A stretch of 64,000 nt of DNA from Siderastrea radians (GCA_964017195.1 OZ024896.1:7459442-7523441); one strand, 5' to 3'. Shown: positions 22,570 through 33,698, counted from the first letter of the stretch. Numbers and translations: made by a program. Notes: generated by a model from the letters alone, not told the origin.

Positions 22570-22927
22570 GTACGGTATGTAACGACATAACGGCATAACT
22601 GGGTATAGAAACATGGTTAAGGAGAAGTTGGTTGTTCTTTAGCCATGTTTCAGATAACGTGACATTGTCGAAAGGATAATCACTAATCAATAGTGACAGT
22701 TCATCGAATGTAGACGTCATATTTTGGGTGTTAAGATGCATCATTGATAGGTGTGAGGGATTGGCCGTTAGAGCTTGAGCATGAGGACACTGAGGAGCAT
22801 TAGAATCCGCGTCCACTAAGCTTTCACAAGATTCGTCCATGGAATTCAAATCCTTGTCGTTCTGAAAAGGTAGTACCGAAAGAAGACAGTTCGAACAGGT
22901 CCAGGAGCCGTGTTGGTTCGCCTTCAT
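22570..22927 (-). pseudogene. 5' endonuclease fragment of an L2/CR1-like LINE
   Basis: The frame begins with a Cys-containing segment (GSWTCSNCLLSVLPF) and enters the apurinic-type endonuclease: HLSMMHLNTQNMTSTFDEL, then NVTLSETWLKNNQ, a form of the conserved ET/W box. It is cut at 22570 by the gypsy LTR, so most of the endonuclease is absent. It fits the missing 5' part of the LINE at 15640-17558, although it may derive from a separate copy. Confidence 0.75.
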
Positions 22928-22951
22928 ATACTTAATGCAAATAGAGTTGGT

Positions 22952-23392
22952 CTACGCAGCACATCGAATACGAGTTAGGCTGTGATAAGTTTCGCATTCT
23001 AAGCGCTTGTGATTACGAGCCACTGGCTTTTCGCCCTTGGAACATCGGGGCGCTATATGTTTACGCGTAGACCCAGGACGCGACGTAGTCTTGCTGTGGT
23101 TGTTCTTAGGTCCGGGGTTGAGGGATATGTCTCCAGCTCTGAGCAAAATCTGGAACGTTGCAGTACTATTTGGATAGTACGCAATGCGTGACTTAGCCCA
23201 GCGAGAGTGTCTTATGGGCTTCCTGTGGAAATGTCCAGTGGTAAGCAAAGACGTAGCTGTAGCCCAGGTGGTACAATGTGGCTGTAGTGGATGGTCATTA
23301 AGTTTATATCGAACTGAGAAATAGGCGTGCAAAGGCTGAATATCGCGGCTGGAAGATATCAAATGTGAAGCCTCGGTGATTTTGGTTCCCAA
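22952..23392 (-). pseudogene. LINE N-terminal frame with 2A-like motif
   Basis: A 146-codon frame immediately upstream of the endonuclease fragment. It contains LLRAGDISLNPGP, a variant of the GDxxxNPGP sequence found near the N-terminus of many CR1/L2-type LINEs, where it can act as a 2A-like translational recoding site. The rest is basic and low in recognisable motifs. It is separated from the next frame by a short gap, and whether the two were one frame is unclear. Confidence 0.65.
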
Positions 23393-23434
23393 TAAATAAT
23401 TCGGTTCAGTGCTTATATGTACTTGCCCATTGTC

Positions 23435-23689
23435 CTAAGCTGTTGTCCTTTGTTTCCGTATGCAAATAAATCGCCAACCATCCAAAATGGAAGAGTAGAG
23501 AGAGATCGTATTTATCTTTTCCCGCAGGCTACGACATTTGCAAAACGCAGAATCCTCAACTGGGAAACACACGTAGAAATTCCCGCAGTACTGTCCAATG
23601 TCTCCCGCGTTATTCCCATCGAATACCTCGTCACAGCGTCCAGAAATAGTCACAACAATAGAAGCGAGTAAAATATGTCCGACTCTCAT
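23435..23689 (-). CDS. Putative small secreted cysteine-rich protein frame (segment D, copy 2)
   Basis: An 84-codon frame, with stop, beginning MRVGHILLASIVVTISGRC: a short basic start, then a hydrophobic core, a plausible signal peptide. Six cysteines lie at residues 19, 35, 41, 50, 52 and 76. The first 83 residues are identical in copy 1 (17808-17560). It could be an exon of a larger host gene, because a TAA-rich region follows. The family is not recognised. No promoter or polyadenylation signal is evident. Confidence 0.4.
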   Translation of the reverse strand: MRVGHILLASIVVTISGRCDEVFDGNNAGDIGQYCGNFYVCFPVEDSAFCKCRSLREKINTISLYSSILDGWRFICIRKQRTTA

Positions 23690-24033
23690 GACTTCGAGTG
23701 ACCTGTTCTTTCAGGGCAAACAAGCTACAAAACCATGAAATAACGTCACAAGTCCAATGGAGAACTTTTCCTAGCCGTCTGCAGTAGATTAGGACTCCAG
23801 AAAGGACAAAATAAACGAAAAAAACTCGAAAACGAGGAGCTCAAACACAAGCGTGTGTACTCGTGCACGTGCACGCGAAAGAATACAGCTTACACATCTT
23901 TTCAAATCCGCTGCCTTTGAGGGACAAAAGGCACATTCTGGCTCCTTGAGCGGAGGTGCCCATTGGGGAGGACCAGACGAAGGATCAGAGAAGCCATCTG
24001 AAGGAAAGTCCTGTTCAGTTGAGCCGGTGTCTG
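23440..24033 (-). repeat. Duplicated host-like segment D, copy 2
   Basis: Counterpart of 17559-18018. It includes a 132-bp block (23782-23913) absent from copy 1, bordered by repeated CAG on both sides. Unlike copy 1 it continues on both flanks. Confidence 0.9.
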
Positions 24034-24084
24034 GACGAAAAAACTGGTTGGAGCGAAAGTCCTTTCTTAATCCTCTAATTGTTT
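23914..24084 (-). CDS. Candidate host exon within segment D
   Basis: A T-rich tract ending TTTTACAG (AG at 24086-24085) precedes an open frame reading TIRGLRKDFRSNQFFRPDTG and then a Pro/Ser/Asp-rich stretch ending CAFCPSK. No clear donor is seen at the 23914 side. The 3' half is duplicated at 18018-17901. The product is unknown. Confidence 0.25.
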
Positions 24085-24089
24085 CTGTA

Positions 24090-25090
24090 AAAAAAAAGCA
24101 GCAATAACGGCTTACAATTAAAAATCTGTTTGAAAACTTCATGATCTAAATACAGGTTTAACTTTTTAGATGCCAAGGGGGTCACCACGTTTCAACAACG
24201 TATTGAACTGTATTAGAAGTCAGGCCATCTGTACCCAAAAAAAACGATTAATGCAGTAAACTAAAACAATGTACCGTTTAGTTTAAATAGCCCTTAGGCA
24301 TATTTACGTCAGACTAGTTAATTTCACCACCAAGCCTCGCTGCTTTCGAAGTGTGAACCTACGAAGTTTGTAATCAATGACTTTCCCAAGCAGCAAAGTT
24401 GAAAAGATAAAGAACACTTGGTCAAAAACAGGTTTCCACTTGCCAAATGCTGGCAAAGAATTTCGCACAAACGAGGCTTGGTAAATTTTGAGCTGGTGAC
24501 GTAACACGCATGAGGCCCATGTTGCACGACATTGAACATTTAAGAAATGAGTGGAGGACTGGAACAAGTGTTAAAACCACAAAGATTGATTAAAATTATG
24601 TTTGTTATCTTTGGCGCCTCAGCCTTGTTTCATTTATAATTCTGCCAAGTTCGAATCTAATCCCTTGAATAGTTTGCATAGCTGGAGGGGAGAGAAGGTT
24701 TTAAAAATAGAGAGGTCACTTAGTGAGATTTCATCAAAACCTGTGAAACGTGCTAAGATTACTATTTATGATATTCTCGTCCACTTGATTAGCCATTTCT
24801 TTGTAACTGATCGATTTCCGCAAGACTTTCGATTCGGTGGCGAATTGATTTGCTCCAAGCTTTGGACCAACCAGTTGTTGTTGTTTTATCTTGCAAATCA
24901 GGGAACAAGTGCATCACACGCCGTTTATTTATAAGCTTGAAAAGACTTTCTTCATTCAAGCCAGTTTTATTACTGCAGTACATACCACTCTCTTTAATAA
25001 AGACATCTAAAGGAAAAGAACTAAGTGTCGGTATTATAAAGGTGGAGTTAGTTTAAATTTTGGTCTCTTTTGGACCAAGCGAACTTTCCG
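24090..25090. other. No recognisable gene
   Basis: A minus-strand frame at 24983-24789 (LFKLINKRRVMHLFPDLQD...) looks somewhat protein-like but has no splice context or known motif. Otherwise nothing supportable. Confidence 0.4.
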
Positions 25091-25092
25091 TA

Positions 25093-25636
25093 ATGGAGAG
25101 ATGTTCGTGTCATGGAGATGATCGAAGGAGAGATTTCACTGTACCTGATATAATAATAATAGTACAACAACAACAACAACAACAATAACAACAACAACAA
25201 CAATATGGAGAGATGTTCGTGTTATGGAGATGATCGAAGGAGAGGTTTCACTGTACCTGATATAATAATAATAATACAACAACAACAACAACAATACGGA
25301 GAGATGTTCGTGTTATGGAGATGATCGAAGGAGAGGTTTCACTGTACCTGATATAATAATAATAGTACAACAACAACAACAATATGGAGAGATGTTCGTG
25401 TTATGGAGATGATCGAAGGAGAGGTTTCACTGTACCTGATATAACAATAATAGTACAACAACAACAACAACAACAACAATATGGAGAGATGTTCGTGTTA
25501 TGGAGATGATCGAAGGAGAGGTTTCCCTGTACCTGATATAATAATAATACAACAACAACAACAATATGGAGAGATGTTGGTGTTATGGAGATGATCGAAG
25601 GAGAGGTTTCACTGTACCTGATATAATAATAATAGT

Positions 25637-25677
<41 letters not shown>

Positions 25678-25942
25678 ATGGAGAGATGTCCGTGTTATGG
25701 AGATGATCGAAGGAGAGGTTTCACTGTACCTGATATAATAATAATAGTACAACAACAACAACAACAATATGGAGAGATGTTCGTGTTATGGAGATGGTCG
25801 AAGGAGAGGTTTCACTGTACCTGATATAATAATAATAGTACAATAACAACAACAACAATAACAACAACAATATGGAGAGATGTTCGTGTTATGGAGATGA
25901 TCGAAGGAGAGGTTTCACTGTACCTGATATAATAATAATAGT

Positions 25943-25974
<32 letters not shown>

Positions 25975-26497
25975 AACAATATGGAGAGATGTTTGTGTTA
26001 TGGAGATGATCGAAGGAGAGGTTTCACTGTACCTGATATAATAATAATAGTACAATAACAACAACAACAATAACAACAACAATAACAACAACAACAACAA
26101 CAACAACAATATGGAGAGATGTTCGTGTTATGGAGTTGATCGAAGGAGAGGTTTCACTGTACCTGATATAATAATAATAGTACAACAACAACAACAACAA
26201 TAACAACAACAACAACAACAATATGGAGAGATGTTCGTGTTATGGAGGTGATCGAAGGAGAGGTTTCACTGTACCTGATATAATAATAATAGTACAATAA
26301 CAACAACAACAATAACAACAACAACAACAACAACAATATGGAGAGATGTTCGTGTTATCGAGATGATCGAAGGAGAGGTTTCACTGTAACTGATATAATA
26401 ATAATAGTACAACAATAACAACAACAACAACAACAACAACAATATGGAGAGATGTTTGTGTTATGGAGATTATCGAAGGAGAGGTTTCACTGTAACT
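25093..26497. repeat. Compound minisatellite, about 14 units
   Basis: Each unit has a conserved core of about 60 bp (GGAGAGATGTTCGTGTTATG, then GAGATGATCGAAGGAGAGG, then TTTCACTGTACCTGATA), a (TAA)n block, AGTAC, and a variable (CAA)n/(TAACAA)n block. Unit starts are near 25093, 25204, 25299, 25383, 25482, 25567, 25677, 25770, 25872, 25980, 26109, 26222, 26337 and 26443. Unit length (about 83-129 bp) varies almost only through the trinucleotide tract. Open minus-strand frames of Leu/Val runs are by-products. Confidence 0.95.
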
Positions 26498-26782
26498 GGC
26501 ACAGAATGTCAGTTAAACCTCTCAATGAGCAGCAAAAGTGTTGAGACATATCTATTTCAAAGACAATTTTCTGTAACTTACACCTCTTCGAGCAAAATAT
26601 CCTAGCAAAATATCCAATATATGTAGACGATCACAAAAGAAGACAAAAGCCGTTGCATATTCTGCAGTATGCAACGGGTCGTATTCACGAGAAAAATCTC
26701 AGCGTTCTTTGCGGCCTTTAAATTTTCCCGCCGAAAGTGGAGCAGGTTGGTGAAGCCGATTTTAGTGTAAACAACTTAAAAA
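26498..26782. other. Spacer without recognisable feature
   Basis: Lies between the minisatellite and the start codon-like position of the Crypton-like relic. Nothing supportable. Confidence 0.4.
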
Positions 26783-28480
26783 ATGGAAGTCGAAGAGGAA
26801 AATGAAAAAACTGTAAGACGGACAAAGAGGTTGAAGAGTTTATCAAGAACAAAAAAAGCCGAAAGCAGTGAAGAAAACTGAGCTGGATTGCAAGAGGTTT
26901 ATGACATTCATACAAAGGACATATTCTGAAACAAGAAGCCTGCCAGAAATACAGCCTGACATATCAGACAGCTGTCTTTCGCATTTCATTACGGAATTAA
27001 GAAAAGAAGACGGTGGAGTATATGAACCTGATTCATTGGCAAGCTTTCGTAATTCCATCCAGCGCTTTTTAACTCAGTAACAGTACAAGTACTCGCTCAT
27101 TGACAGTCGTAAATATAGTATTTAGCACGTCAAAGTTTGTAGGACGTCATTAGCTTAACAGTTTGGGTTTATGAAGTGTTGATTATGACGAATAATGACG
27201 TCACAATGACGCCACAAACCAGCCACTTTGAATTTTGAGGCCGCCATCTTGAATCCCGAGCCTGCATTCATACAAATGACAATGACGACATCGAAAAATG
27301 TATGAATTTGTTCTAAGAAGCATACTTAATCAAAACAAGCACAAAAAAGTAGAGGATTACCTTTCTCTTACAAACGAAGGGGGAAAAAACTGAAAAAAAG
27401 ACTGAAAAAAGACAGAAAATAGTCAAAATACCTCCTGAGCAGACAGTTGCGATGGATACATCAATCATTATAGACACGTCATTGACACAGAATAAGTCAC
27501 GAGATTTGGTGATTATTCGTCTACCCGTTTAAAATTTATAATTCGTTTAAGTCAGCGCGGGCACAATGTGCCCCCCCCCAGGCTAAATAGGGTCAAAGGC
27601 CAGAATAAAGGAGCTGAAGAGCAAAGGTAAAGGCAGAAAAACAAATGCAGCTTGTCCGTTGGCAAAAGAAGACGGGGTGGAACTGTATAAGCATGGCTAT
27701 CTAGGACGCACAGACCCCGAACCTTTGCAAACTACCATTTAGCTTGATAATACGTTGCATCTCGGAATGAGAAGTTGTCAGGACCACTATGGATTATTGT
27801 GGAGAAATGTAGATGTCACGGAAAAGTCGACGCTGGACTGTAAGGTTTACTTGGAAATGGAAGAAAGATTATCTGAAGGACGAGATGGATCGGTTCCTAG
27901 CTCACACTCTGACAGAGCATTCAACCCAAAGATGTTTCAGGTTGGTGGAGCACAATGTCCTGTGGAAACATTCCGAGTTTATCGACAACACCGACCCGAA
28001 TCAATGTCCGTAAACTATCAAAAATCCCTCCGGTGACATACGGTTCAAGAAGCAGCGACTCGGAATAAACAGTCTTGGAAAGCTGCTAACAGCCGGTAAA
28101 AAGGCAGGACAAACATTCACGATCACAGTGTTAGAAAAACAATGGTGAGCGACTTGTGTCACGCAGATGTGCCAAGATACCAAATTATTCAGTTATCAGG
28201 TCACAAGAGCGTTGAGTCAATTCAAGATTATCACAAGAACGCCAAATTACACCATTAAGAGATGTCGCGCATTTTGAGCCGAACTACGACCTCTGAGCCC
28301 CGTCCCTCGTCTGCAAAAGTCAGCCATGTAGATTCTACGAAGAGTTTTGTAGCCTCAACAGCACACAATGCGGTTTCTCCAGTAAACGCACAGCTGTTTG
28401 GTCCAAATACTATCTCCGGCGGAAGAATTACTGTCAATTTCATTACAGGTCACTCCTCAGGGAACAATTTAAGCGACTGC
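26783..28480 (+). pseudogene. Crypton-like / KIAA1958-ZMYM-type recombinase-derived gene, decayed
   Basis: From ATG at 26783 the frame breaks twice within about 100 bp, then 26868-27079 reads the N-terminal domain (LSHFITELRKEDGGVYEPDS, then LASFRNSIQRFLT). After a 510-bp interruption without homology (27080-27589) the catalytic part resumes: NAACPLAKEDGVELYKHGYL, a TAG at 27740-27742, LHLGMRSCQDHYGLLW, and after another frame break HSVRKTM (HxxR), QLSGHKSVESIQDYH (GH and Tyr). The C-terminal VSPVNAQLFGPNTISGG motif at 28370-28430 closes the family signature. This family derives from Crypton tyrosine recombinases and is widespread in animals. This copy is dead. Confidence 0.75.
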
Positions 28481-29335
28481 GACCAATTTTTGATAGAAGT
28501 GACGGTAGCCAAGAAACCAAGCGAACGCTTTTTGAGTTTTTGGACGTTTATCAAGTTAGTAAGCGAGTGTTTTCTGAATACGCGTTACCTTGTTACTGAA
28601 TACTTGTTACTTGTAGAAACGCTTTTAAACATTTAATGAGCATTGCCTATTTAAGAGCCGATGTCAGAAATTATCGATAATCGGGCGTCAGTCGTGAAAT
28701 TTCGAATTTCTTTATATTTTGCTCAAGTAACCTCTATAGTGAAGTATTTTCAAAAATAACATTAAAAGTTTCAACAGCTTTTTATTTTTTTCGAAATCGG
28801 GCAAAGTTTCAAAACACGGCATATCAGCCTCCTTCCAATAGTGAAACTGGCGGAAAATAACACATTTTTATGTCGCTCGTACGTTAAAACGCGGCGTTGT
28901 CTGTTAATGAAACACAAACACAATATAAACACACTTTAGCTCTTTATAATACAGTGATTTTCTTTGGATAAGCTGTTCAAGTGAGAATGTATCGGCCGTT
29001 AGAAGAAAACCAGTTTCAGGTATTTAAAAAAATAGCAAATTTCACCCAACTTCCACACTACGGAAACCCAATTGGTACGTGGATTTTGGACATGGAATAA
29101 CAACAGATTTGAAGAAAAACATTTGTAAATTACTGTGTTAAAATATTTCTGGCGGCAATGAAAATTTACACCGTCGAGAGACCAAAATGTGAAGGGTAGT
29201 TAGACACGAATCGCCGACTGAATTTATGACACAAACCGCCGACTGGCTACGCAAAGCAAACGGTAGCACTTTTCATTGAGAGAAATGCCGGAGAAAACCT
29301 TCGCAAAATTACTTAGGGGGGCTTGCAGAATAATT

Positions 29336-29584
29336 TTACGTAGTGTTTGCTGAAGTTAAATGCTGTTTTTGAACTGCGATCAACACACGCACGTCTTGTT
29401 TTAGTACACCGATCGGTCGATCGAAACCGCAACATATGCATAACATTAATCTTACCGTGTTTTTAAAATTATCCATTATCTGTCTGATAAAAAGAATCCT
29501 CCACTCCATCGTTGTGATTGGTACTGTAATAGCTGTAGCTTGCTGGACATATGATAGCGTTGTTTTTCCGAAATTTGTCATCAT
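29336..29584 (-). CDS. Arm-shared open frame (left arm), doubtful
   Basis: 82 codons beginning MMTNFGKTTLSYVQQATAIT. The same frame is open in the opposite arm (33447-33698, 83 codons), differing by about a dozen residues and one in-frame triplet. There is no known domain. Retention of the frame and an in-frame indel are mildly suggestive of past coding, but the arms are similar overall. Confidence 0.25.
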   Translation of the reverse strand: MMTNFGKTTLSYVQQATAITVPITTMEWRILFIRQIMDNFKNTVRLMLCICCGFDRPIGVLKQDVRVLIAVQKQHLTSANTT

Positions 29585-29849
29585 TTAGCCGCAAACAAAC
29601 TGACAAAAGTAGCATTGCGGAACAGTACCAGAATATATGTTGCAAGAACAAGATTGCGTGACGCATGACATGGGCAAGGTTTATTGATGCAATCGCATGT
29701 TATAGGTGTTAGTTTTTTGAGGTGCAAAAAAGTTCTGATCTACAGATATACTTTTTTTAAACCACCTTTTGATGGAAAAAAAGCTATCATGTATTGATAT
29801 CGCGTCGCTGGTTTTTTTTCTTTGACATTTCATTGCATGGCATCTTATG

Positions 29850-30078
29850 TGGAGGGGGCAGGGGGAAGCACCTCCACCTTTTACCGGGAGAAAAGGGGGC
29901 GGGAAGCGGGATTCCCAAGGTGGCGGGAAGCGGGAGAACAAGGGGAAAATTACCCAACATTGCGCAATACTTCGCAATCTAAAAAAATGCAAAGAGGCGG
30001 GAGCCAACAAATACAGGGCGGGAACCGCGATTAAAGGGTACGGGAAGCGGGTGGTTTACACCCCCTGTCCCTCCCCCC
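29850..30078. mobile_element. Nested G-rich MITE in the left arm
   Basis: Flanked by the direct repeat TCTTATG (29843-29849 and 30079-30085). The ends are inverted: TGGAGGGGGCAGGGGG against the complement of CCCCCTGTCCCTCCCCCC. The opposite arm lacks it and reads straight through, so it inserted after the palindrome formed. A 7-bp duplication is visible; 8 bp with one change would be hAT-like. Confidence 0.7.
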
Positions 30079-31632
30079 TCTTATGGCTATACAAGCATCA
30101 CCCATGGTGATAGTCCTTGTTGATGGACCCTGTGGCCCTAGTTTATTTAACCCGGCGAATGCTGAATGTGTGGCGATCGGCGAGTGTAACAAAAATGTCT
30201 CCAGTCACCTCGTGTATTGTAAATCAGCGACGACATTACAGTGGACAGTGAATCCCAGCTATTACTTACTCGAGCAGGTAGGGGGTTTACTGTTAGACAT
30301 TGCAAATCCTAGAGAGCGATTTTTTTATTTGGCCATTTTTTAAAATTAAATCGGCGTATTTATTTCATGCATTTTTGCGACAGAAGAGTCTCACTTAAAA
30401 TTAACATTGTGCCCACGACATTGAAATCTGTTTGGGACTAGGTGGCGTTGCAATATAACTGGCGGTGTTCGATCCCCACAGAGGTGGCTGCCTACAAGGG
30501 AAAATCGTCAGCCCCAGAAACTCAATATGGATTTAAAAAGGCGCATTCAGCCCATGTTATGAGCGCCTTGTACAAGTAGGCTCGCGTAAGCATTTGGATG
30601 AATGGTTTTTGTTCAGAATAAATTAGCCGCAATTTGTTTACGCGGTTAATCTGGTGTGGGCAGTTTTACTAACTCTTTCATGTTCCGGGGGAGAGGTGGC
30701 ACAGCAAACCACTGCTCAAACATACTTTCGTAACAGAAAACCGTTACCGCCGTGATAAAAACAAAAAAACAAAACAAAAACAAAAAACGGAGTCCCACTG
30801 TTCCTAAATCTTACATGGTTTGTAAGAGCTTGTGTCCCAAAATCTCGCGCTGCATTCAGTAAAACATGGTTTCTGAAATCTGTTCACAGTGGTTTATTTA
30901 TCTAGTGTTTTAGGTACGTGAGTGCGCAAACTGCGAAAAAAAAAAGGATTGCTCTCATTCCCCCGGCCTCTTGTGCGCGCTTGTGAAAAACCATCTTGCA
31001 CGAAATAAAACTTCTGTGAAAAGGCGACGTCTTTCTAAAAAAAAAACTGTTAATTAACGAGTAGGCTAGGGGTTTCATTAAAATAGTTTTGGCCTTGTGA
31101 AATTCCACTAGTTTCCTCTTCGTGGACATTGTGAATAAGAAATGAACGGTTTGTTGTTATGTTCTTCCGATTTCCTCATTTTCATGAATTATTCTCTGGA
31201 TAAAAACCATTTTGGAAAAAAGATTCTTTATCTGCGTGATCAGTGTCCGTCAAATTTCAACACCTTAGGCTGCGGGCACTCTCTTTTTCCGTTCAGTGAT
31301 AGTCGAGGAAAACGTACAAGGGAGCCGGCGAGCGCGAAATCGCCTATGGCGTTGAAACGTGACGCGCGTGTGGAGCCCGCGCGAAAATCGCCGAACGCCG
31401 CAAGCAATTTTTACGTGCACTCGCGGGTTGTTTTGGCTGGACTAGTCCTTAGCGGGAAGAGTAGACCGAGCAGTCTCTTTCCTCTCAGGAATAGTCGAGA
31501 GAAACGAATAAGGGAGAGAGCAAGCGCGAAAATCACCTGCACAAACATGGCGTTGAAACGTGACGCACGTGTCAAGCCGCTTAGTATTGAGCCGGCTCTA
31601 GTACACTAGCGCATAGCATATATATATTTATA

Positions 31633-31767
31633 GTACGACGCTAAATTTTGGCGTGCTGCCGTTGGTCGAAATCGATCACGTGACGCGATAGTGTCTCTCC
31701 TCAGCGGGCGCCTATCAGCGCATAGTGACCGTTTTGGGCAATTTTCGCTCAAAATTTAGCGTTGTAC
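31633..31767. mobile_element. Small MITE at the centre of the foldback element
   Basis: Inverted ends GTACGACGCTAAATTTT (31633-31649) and AAAATTTAGCGTTGTAC (31751-31767). 135 bp, non-coding. Confidence 0.55.
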
Positions 31768-31772
31768 AATAA

Positions 31773-31951
31773 AAACAATAGAGTCCTTCCGTCTCAGGCC
31801 CTATGTGTGGTAGGTTTCCTCGGAAATTTGATGTTCAAACTTCGCATAAGCCTTTGAACTGCGTTCTCGGGCTAATATTTGTTGTGAACATCAAATTTCC
31901 TCGGGCAACCTATCACACGGTAGTGCCTTCGACAGAAGAACTCTATTGTTT
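31773..31951. mobile_element. Palindromic MITE at the centre of the foldback element
   Basis: Inverted arms AAACAATAGAGT... and ...ACTCTATTGTTT. The inner arms TTTCCTCGGAAATTTGATGTTC and GAACATCAAATTTCCTCGG also pair. It is adjacent to the previous MITE and contributes to the non-palindromic centre. Confidence 0.6.
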
Positions 31952-33446
31952 CAACAGCGGCTCAACCATTGCACTGTGAGCATGCGCGTCACATTCGAAC
32001 GCCGAAGGCGATTTAGCGCTCGTCAGCTCGCTTGTTCGTTTTTCTCGACTGACTAGACTATCCCTGAGCGGGAAGAGAGACTGCTTTTAGTCTAAGGTGC
32101 TGAAATTTAACGGATACTGATCACGCAAATAAAGAATCTTTTTCTTTCCGAAATGGTTTTTATCCAGGAAATAATTCATGGAAATGAGAAAATCGCAAGA
32201 ACATAATAACTGACCCTATTGACAATGTCTCCGGAGGGGTAGCTGCTGGAATTTCACAAGGCCGAACCTATTTTAACGAAACCCCCAGTACCCTCCTTTA
32301 ATTCACATTTTTTCTCAAAAAGACTTAGGTCACAGACGTATTTTTTTTGGAGTAAGATAGGTTTTCACGAGCGCACACAACGGGTGAGAGGTTGGCTGGG
32401 GGAATAAGAACATTTTCTATTTTTTTTTTTTTGCGGTTCGCGCTCGTGCACTCGTGTATCTAAAACACTAAATAAATATGCAGTTGTGAACTGACCCCAC
32501 ACTGACATGTTTTACTTACGTATATTAAATGCCACACGAGTTTTTGTGGCACGAGCTAATAAACCATGTAAGACTTGGGAACGATGGGACAAGGTTTTCT
32601 GTTTTTGTTTGTGCTTTCTTTAAATCACGGCAGTAACGGTTTTCTATTAGGAAAGTATGTTTGAGTAGCGGTTTTCTGTGCCAACTTTCTCAAAAATACA
32701 ATAAACCCATATAAGTATGTCTTTGATTAGCCTCTCCCCCAGCCAGACAAATTGCGGATAATTTATTATCAACGAAAATCATTTATGCAAATACTTACGC
32801 GAGCTTACTTGTGCAAGTGTATTTCTGGCCTCATAACATGGGCTTTTAATCCACATTGAGCCTTTGGGGCCGAGGATCTTCCCTAGTGTGCAGCCACCAT
32901 GGCCACTTCTGCGGGGATCGAACACCGCGAGTTACCGCACCGCCACCTATTCCCAAACAAATACCGATGTCGTGGGCACACTGTTATTTTAAAGTGAGAC
33001 TCCTTCTGTCTCAAAAATGCCTGAAATATAAATGCTGATTTACATTATTATAGTTTTTTTTAAATGTCCAAATCGCTCTCTAGGATTTGCAATGTCTAAC
33101 AGGAAACTGGGCCCACAGGGTACACCAAGGAGGACATTCTGACGAGGACTATCATCATGATGCTTTAAATATATAGCCACAAGATGCCATGCAATGAAAT
33201 GTCAAAAAAAAAAAACCCTAGCGACACGATATCAATGCATGAAAGCTTTGTTGCATCAAAAGGTCGATAAAAAACCTAGTATTTCTAGAACTTATACGCT
33301 TATGCCTCAAAAAGCTAACACCTAAAAAAATGGAATTACATCGATTGACCTTTGCCCATGTCATGCGTCACGCAATCTTGTTGTTGCAACACATGTTCTG
33401 GTACTGCTGACCACAATGTTACTTTTGTCAGTTTGTTTGCGGCTAC

Positions 33447-33698
33447 GTGATGACAAATTTCGGGAAAACAACGTTCTCACATGTCCAGAAAGCTACAGCT
33501 ATTACACTACCAATCACAACGATGGAGTGGAGGATTATTTTGATCAGACAGATAATGGATAATTTTAAAAACACGGTAAGATTAATGTTTATATGCATAT
33601 GTTGCGGTTTCGATCGACCGATCCATGTACTAAAACAAGACGTGCGTGTGTTGATCGTAGTTCAAAAACAGCATTTAACTTCAGCAAACACCATGTAA
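33447..33698 (+). CDS. Arm-shared open frame (right arm), doubtful
   Basis: 83 codons, the counterpart of 29584-29336. See that entry for the comparison. The family is not recognised. Confidence 0.25.
   Translation: MMTNFGKTTFSHVQKATAITLPITTMEWRIILIRQIMDNFKNTVRLMFICICCGFDRPIHVLKQDVRVLIVVQKQHLTSANTM

Noticed and set aside
24602..24934. 110-codon plus-strand frame
   Set aside because: No motif, no splice context; overlaps an equally open minus-strand frame.
25401..26336. Leu/Val/Tyr-rich minus-strand frames
   Set aside because: Translation of (CAA)n/(TAA)n tracts in the minisatellite; not protein-like.
25100..26500. CRISPR-like array
   Set aside because: Repeats are contiguous with variable trinucleotide tracts instead of unique spacers, and the context is eukaryotic.
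31142..31609. 155-codon plus-strand frame in the foldback element
   Set aside because: Made of two diverged copies of a basic Ser/Arg-rich repeat and not matched by a frame in the opposite arm.
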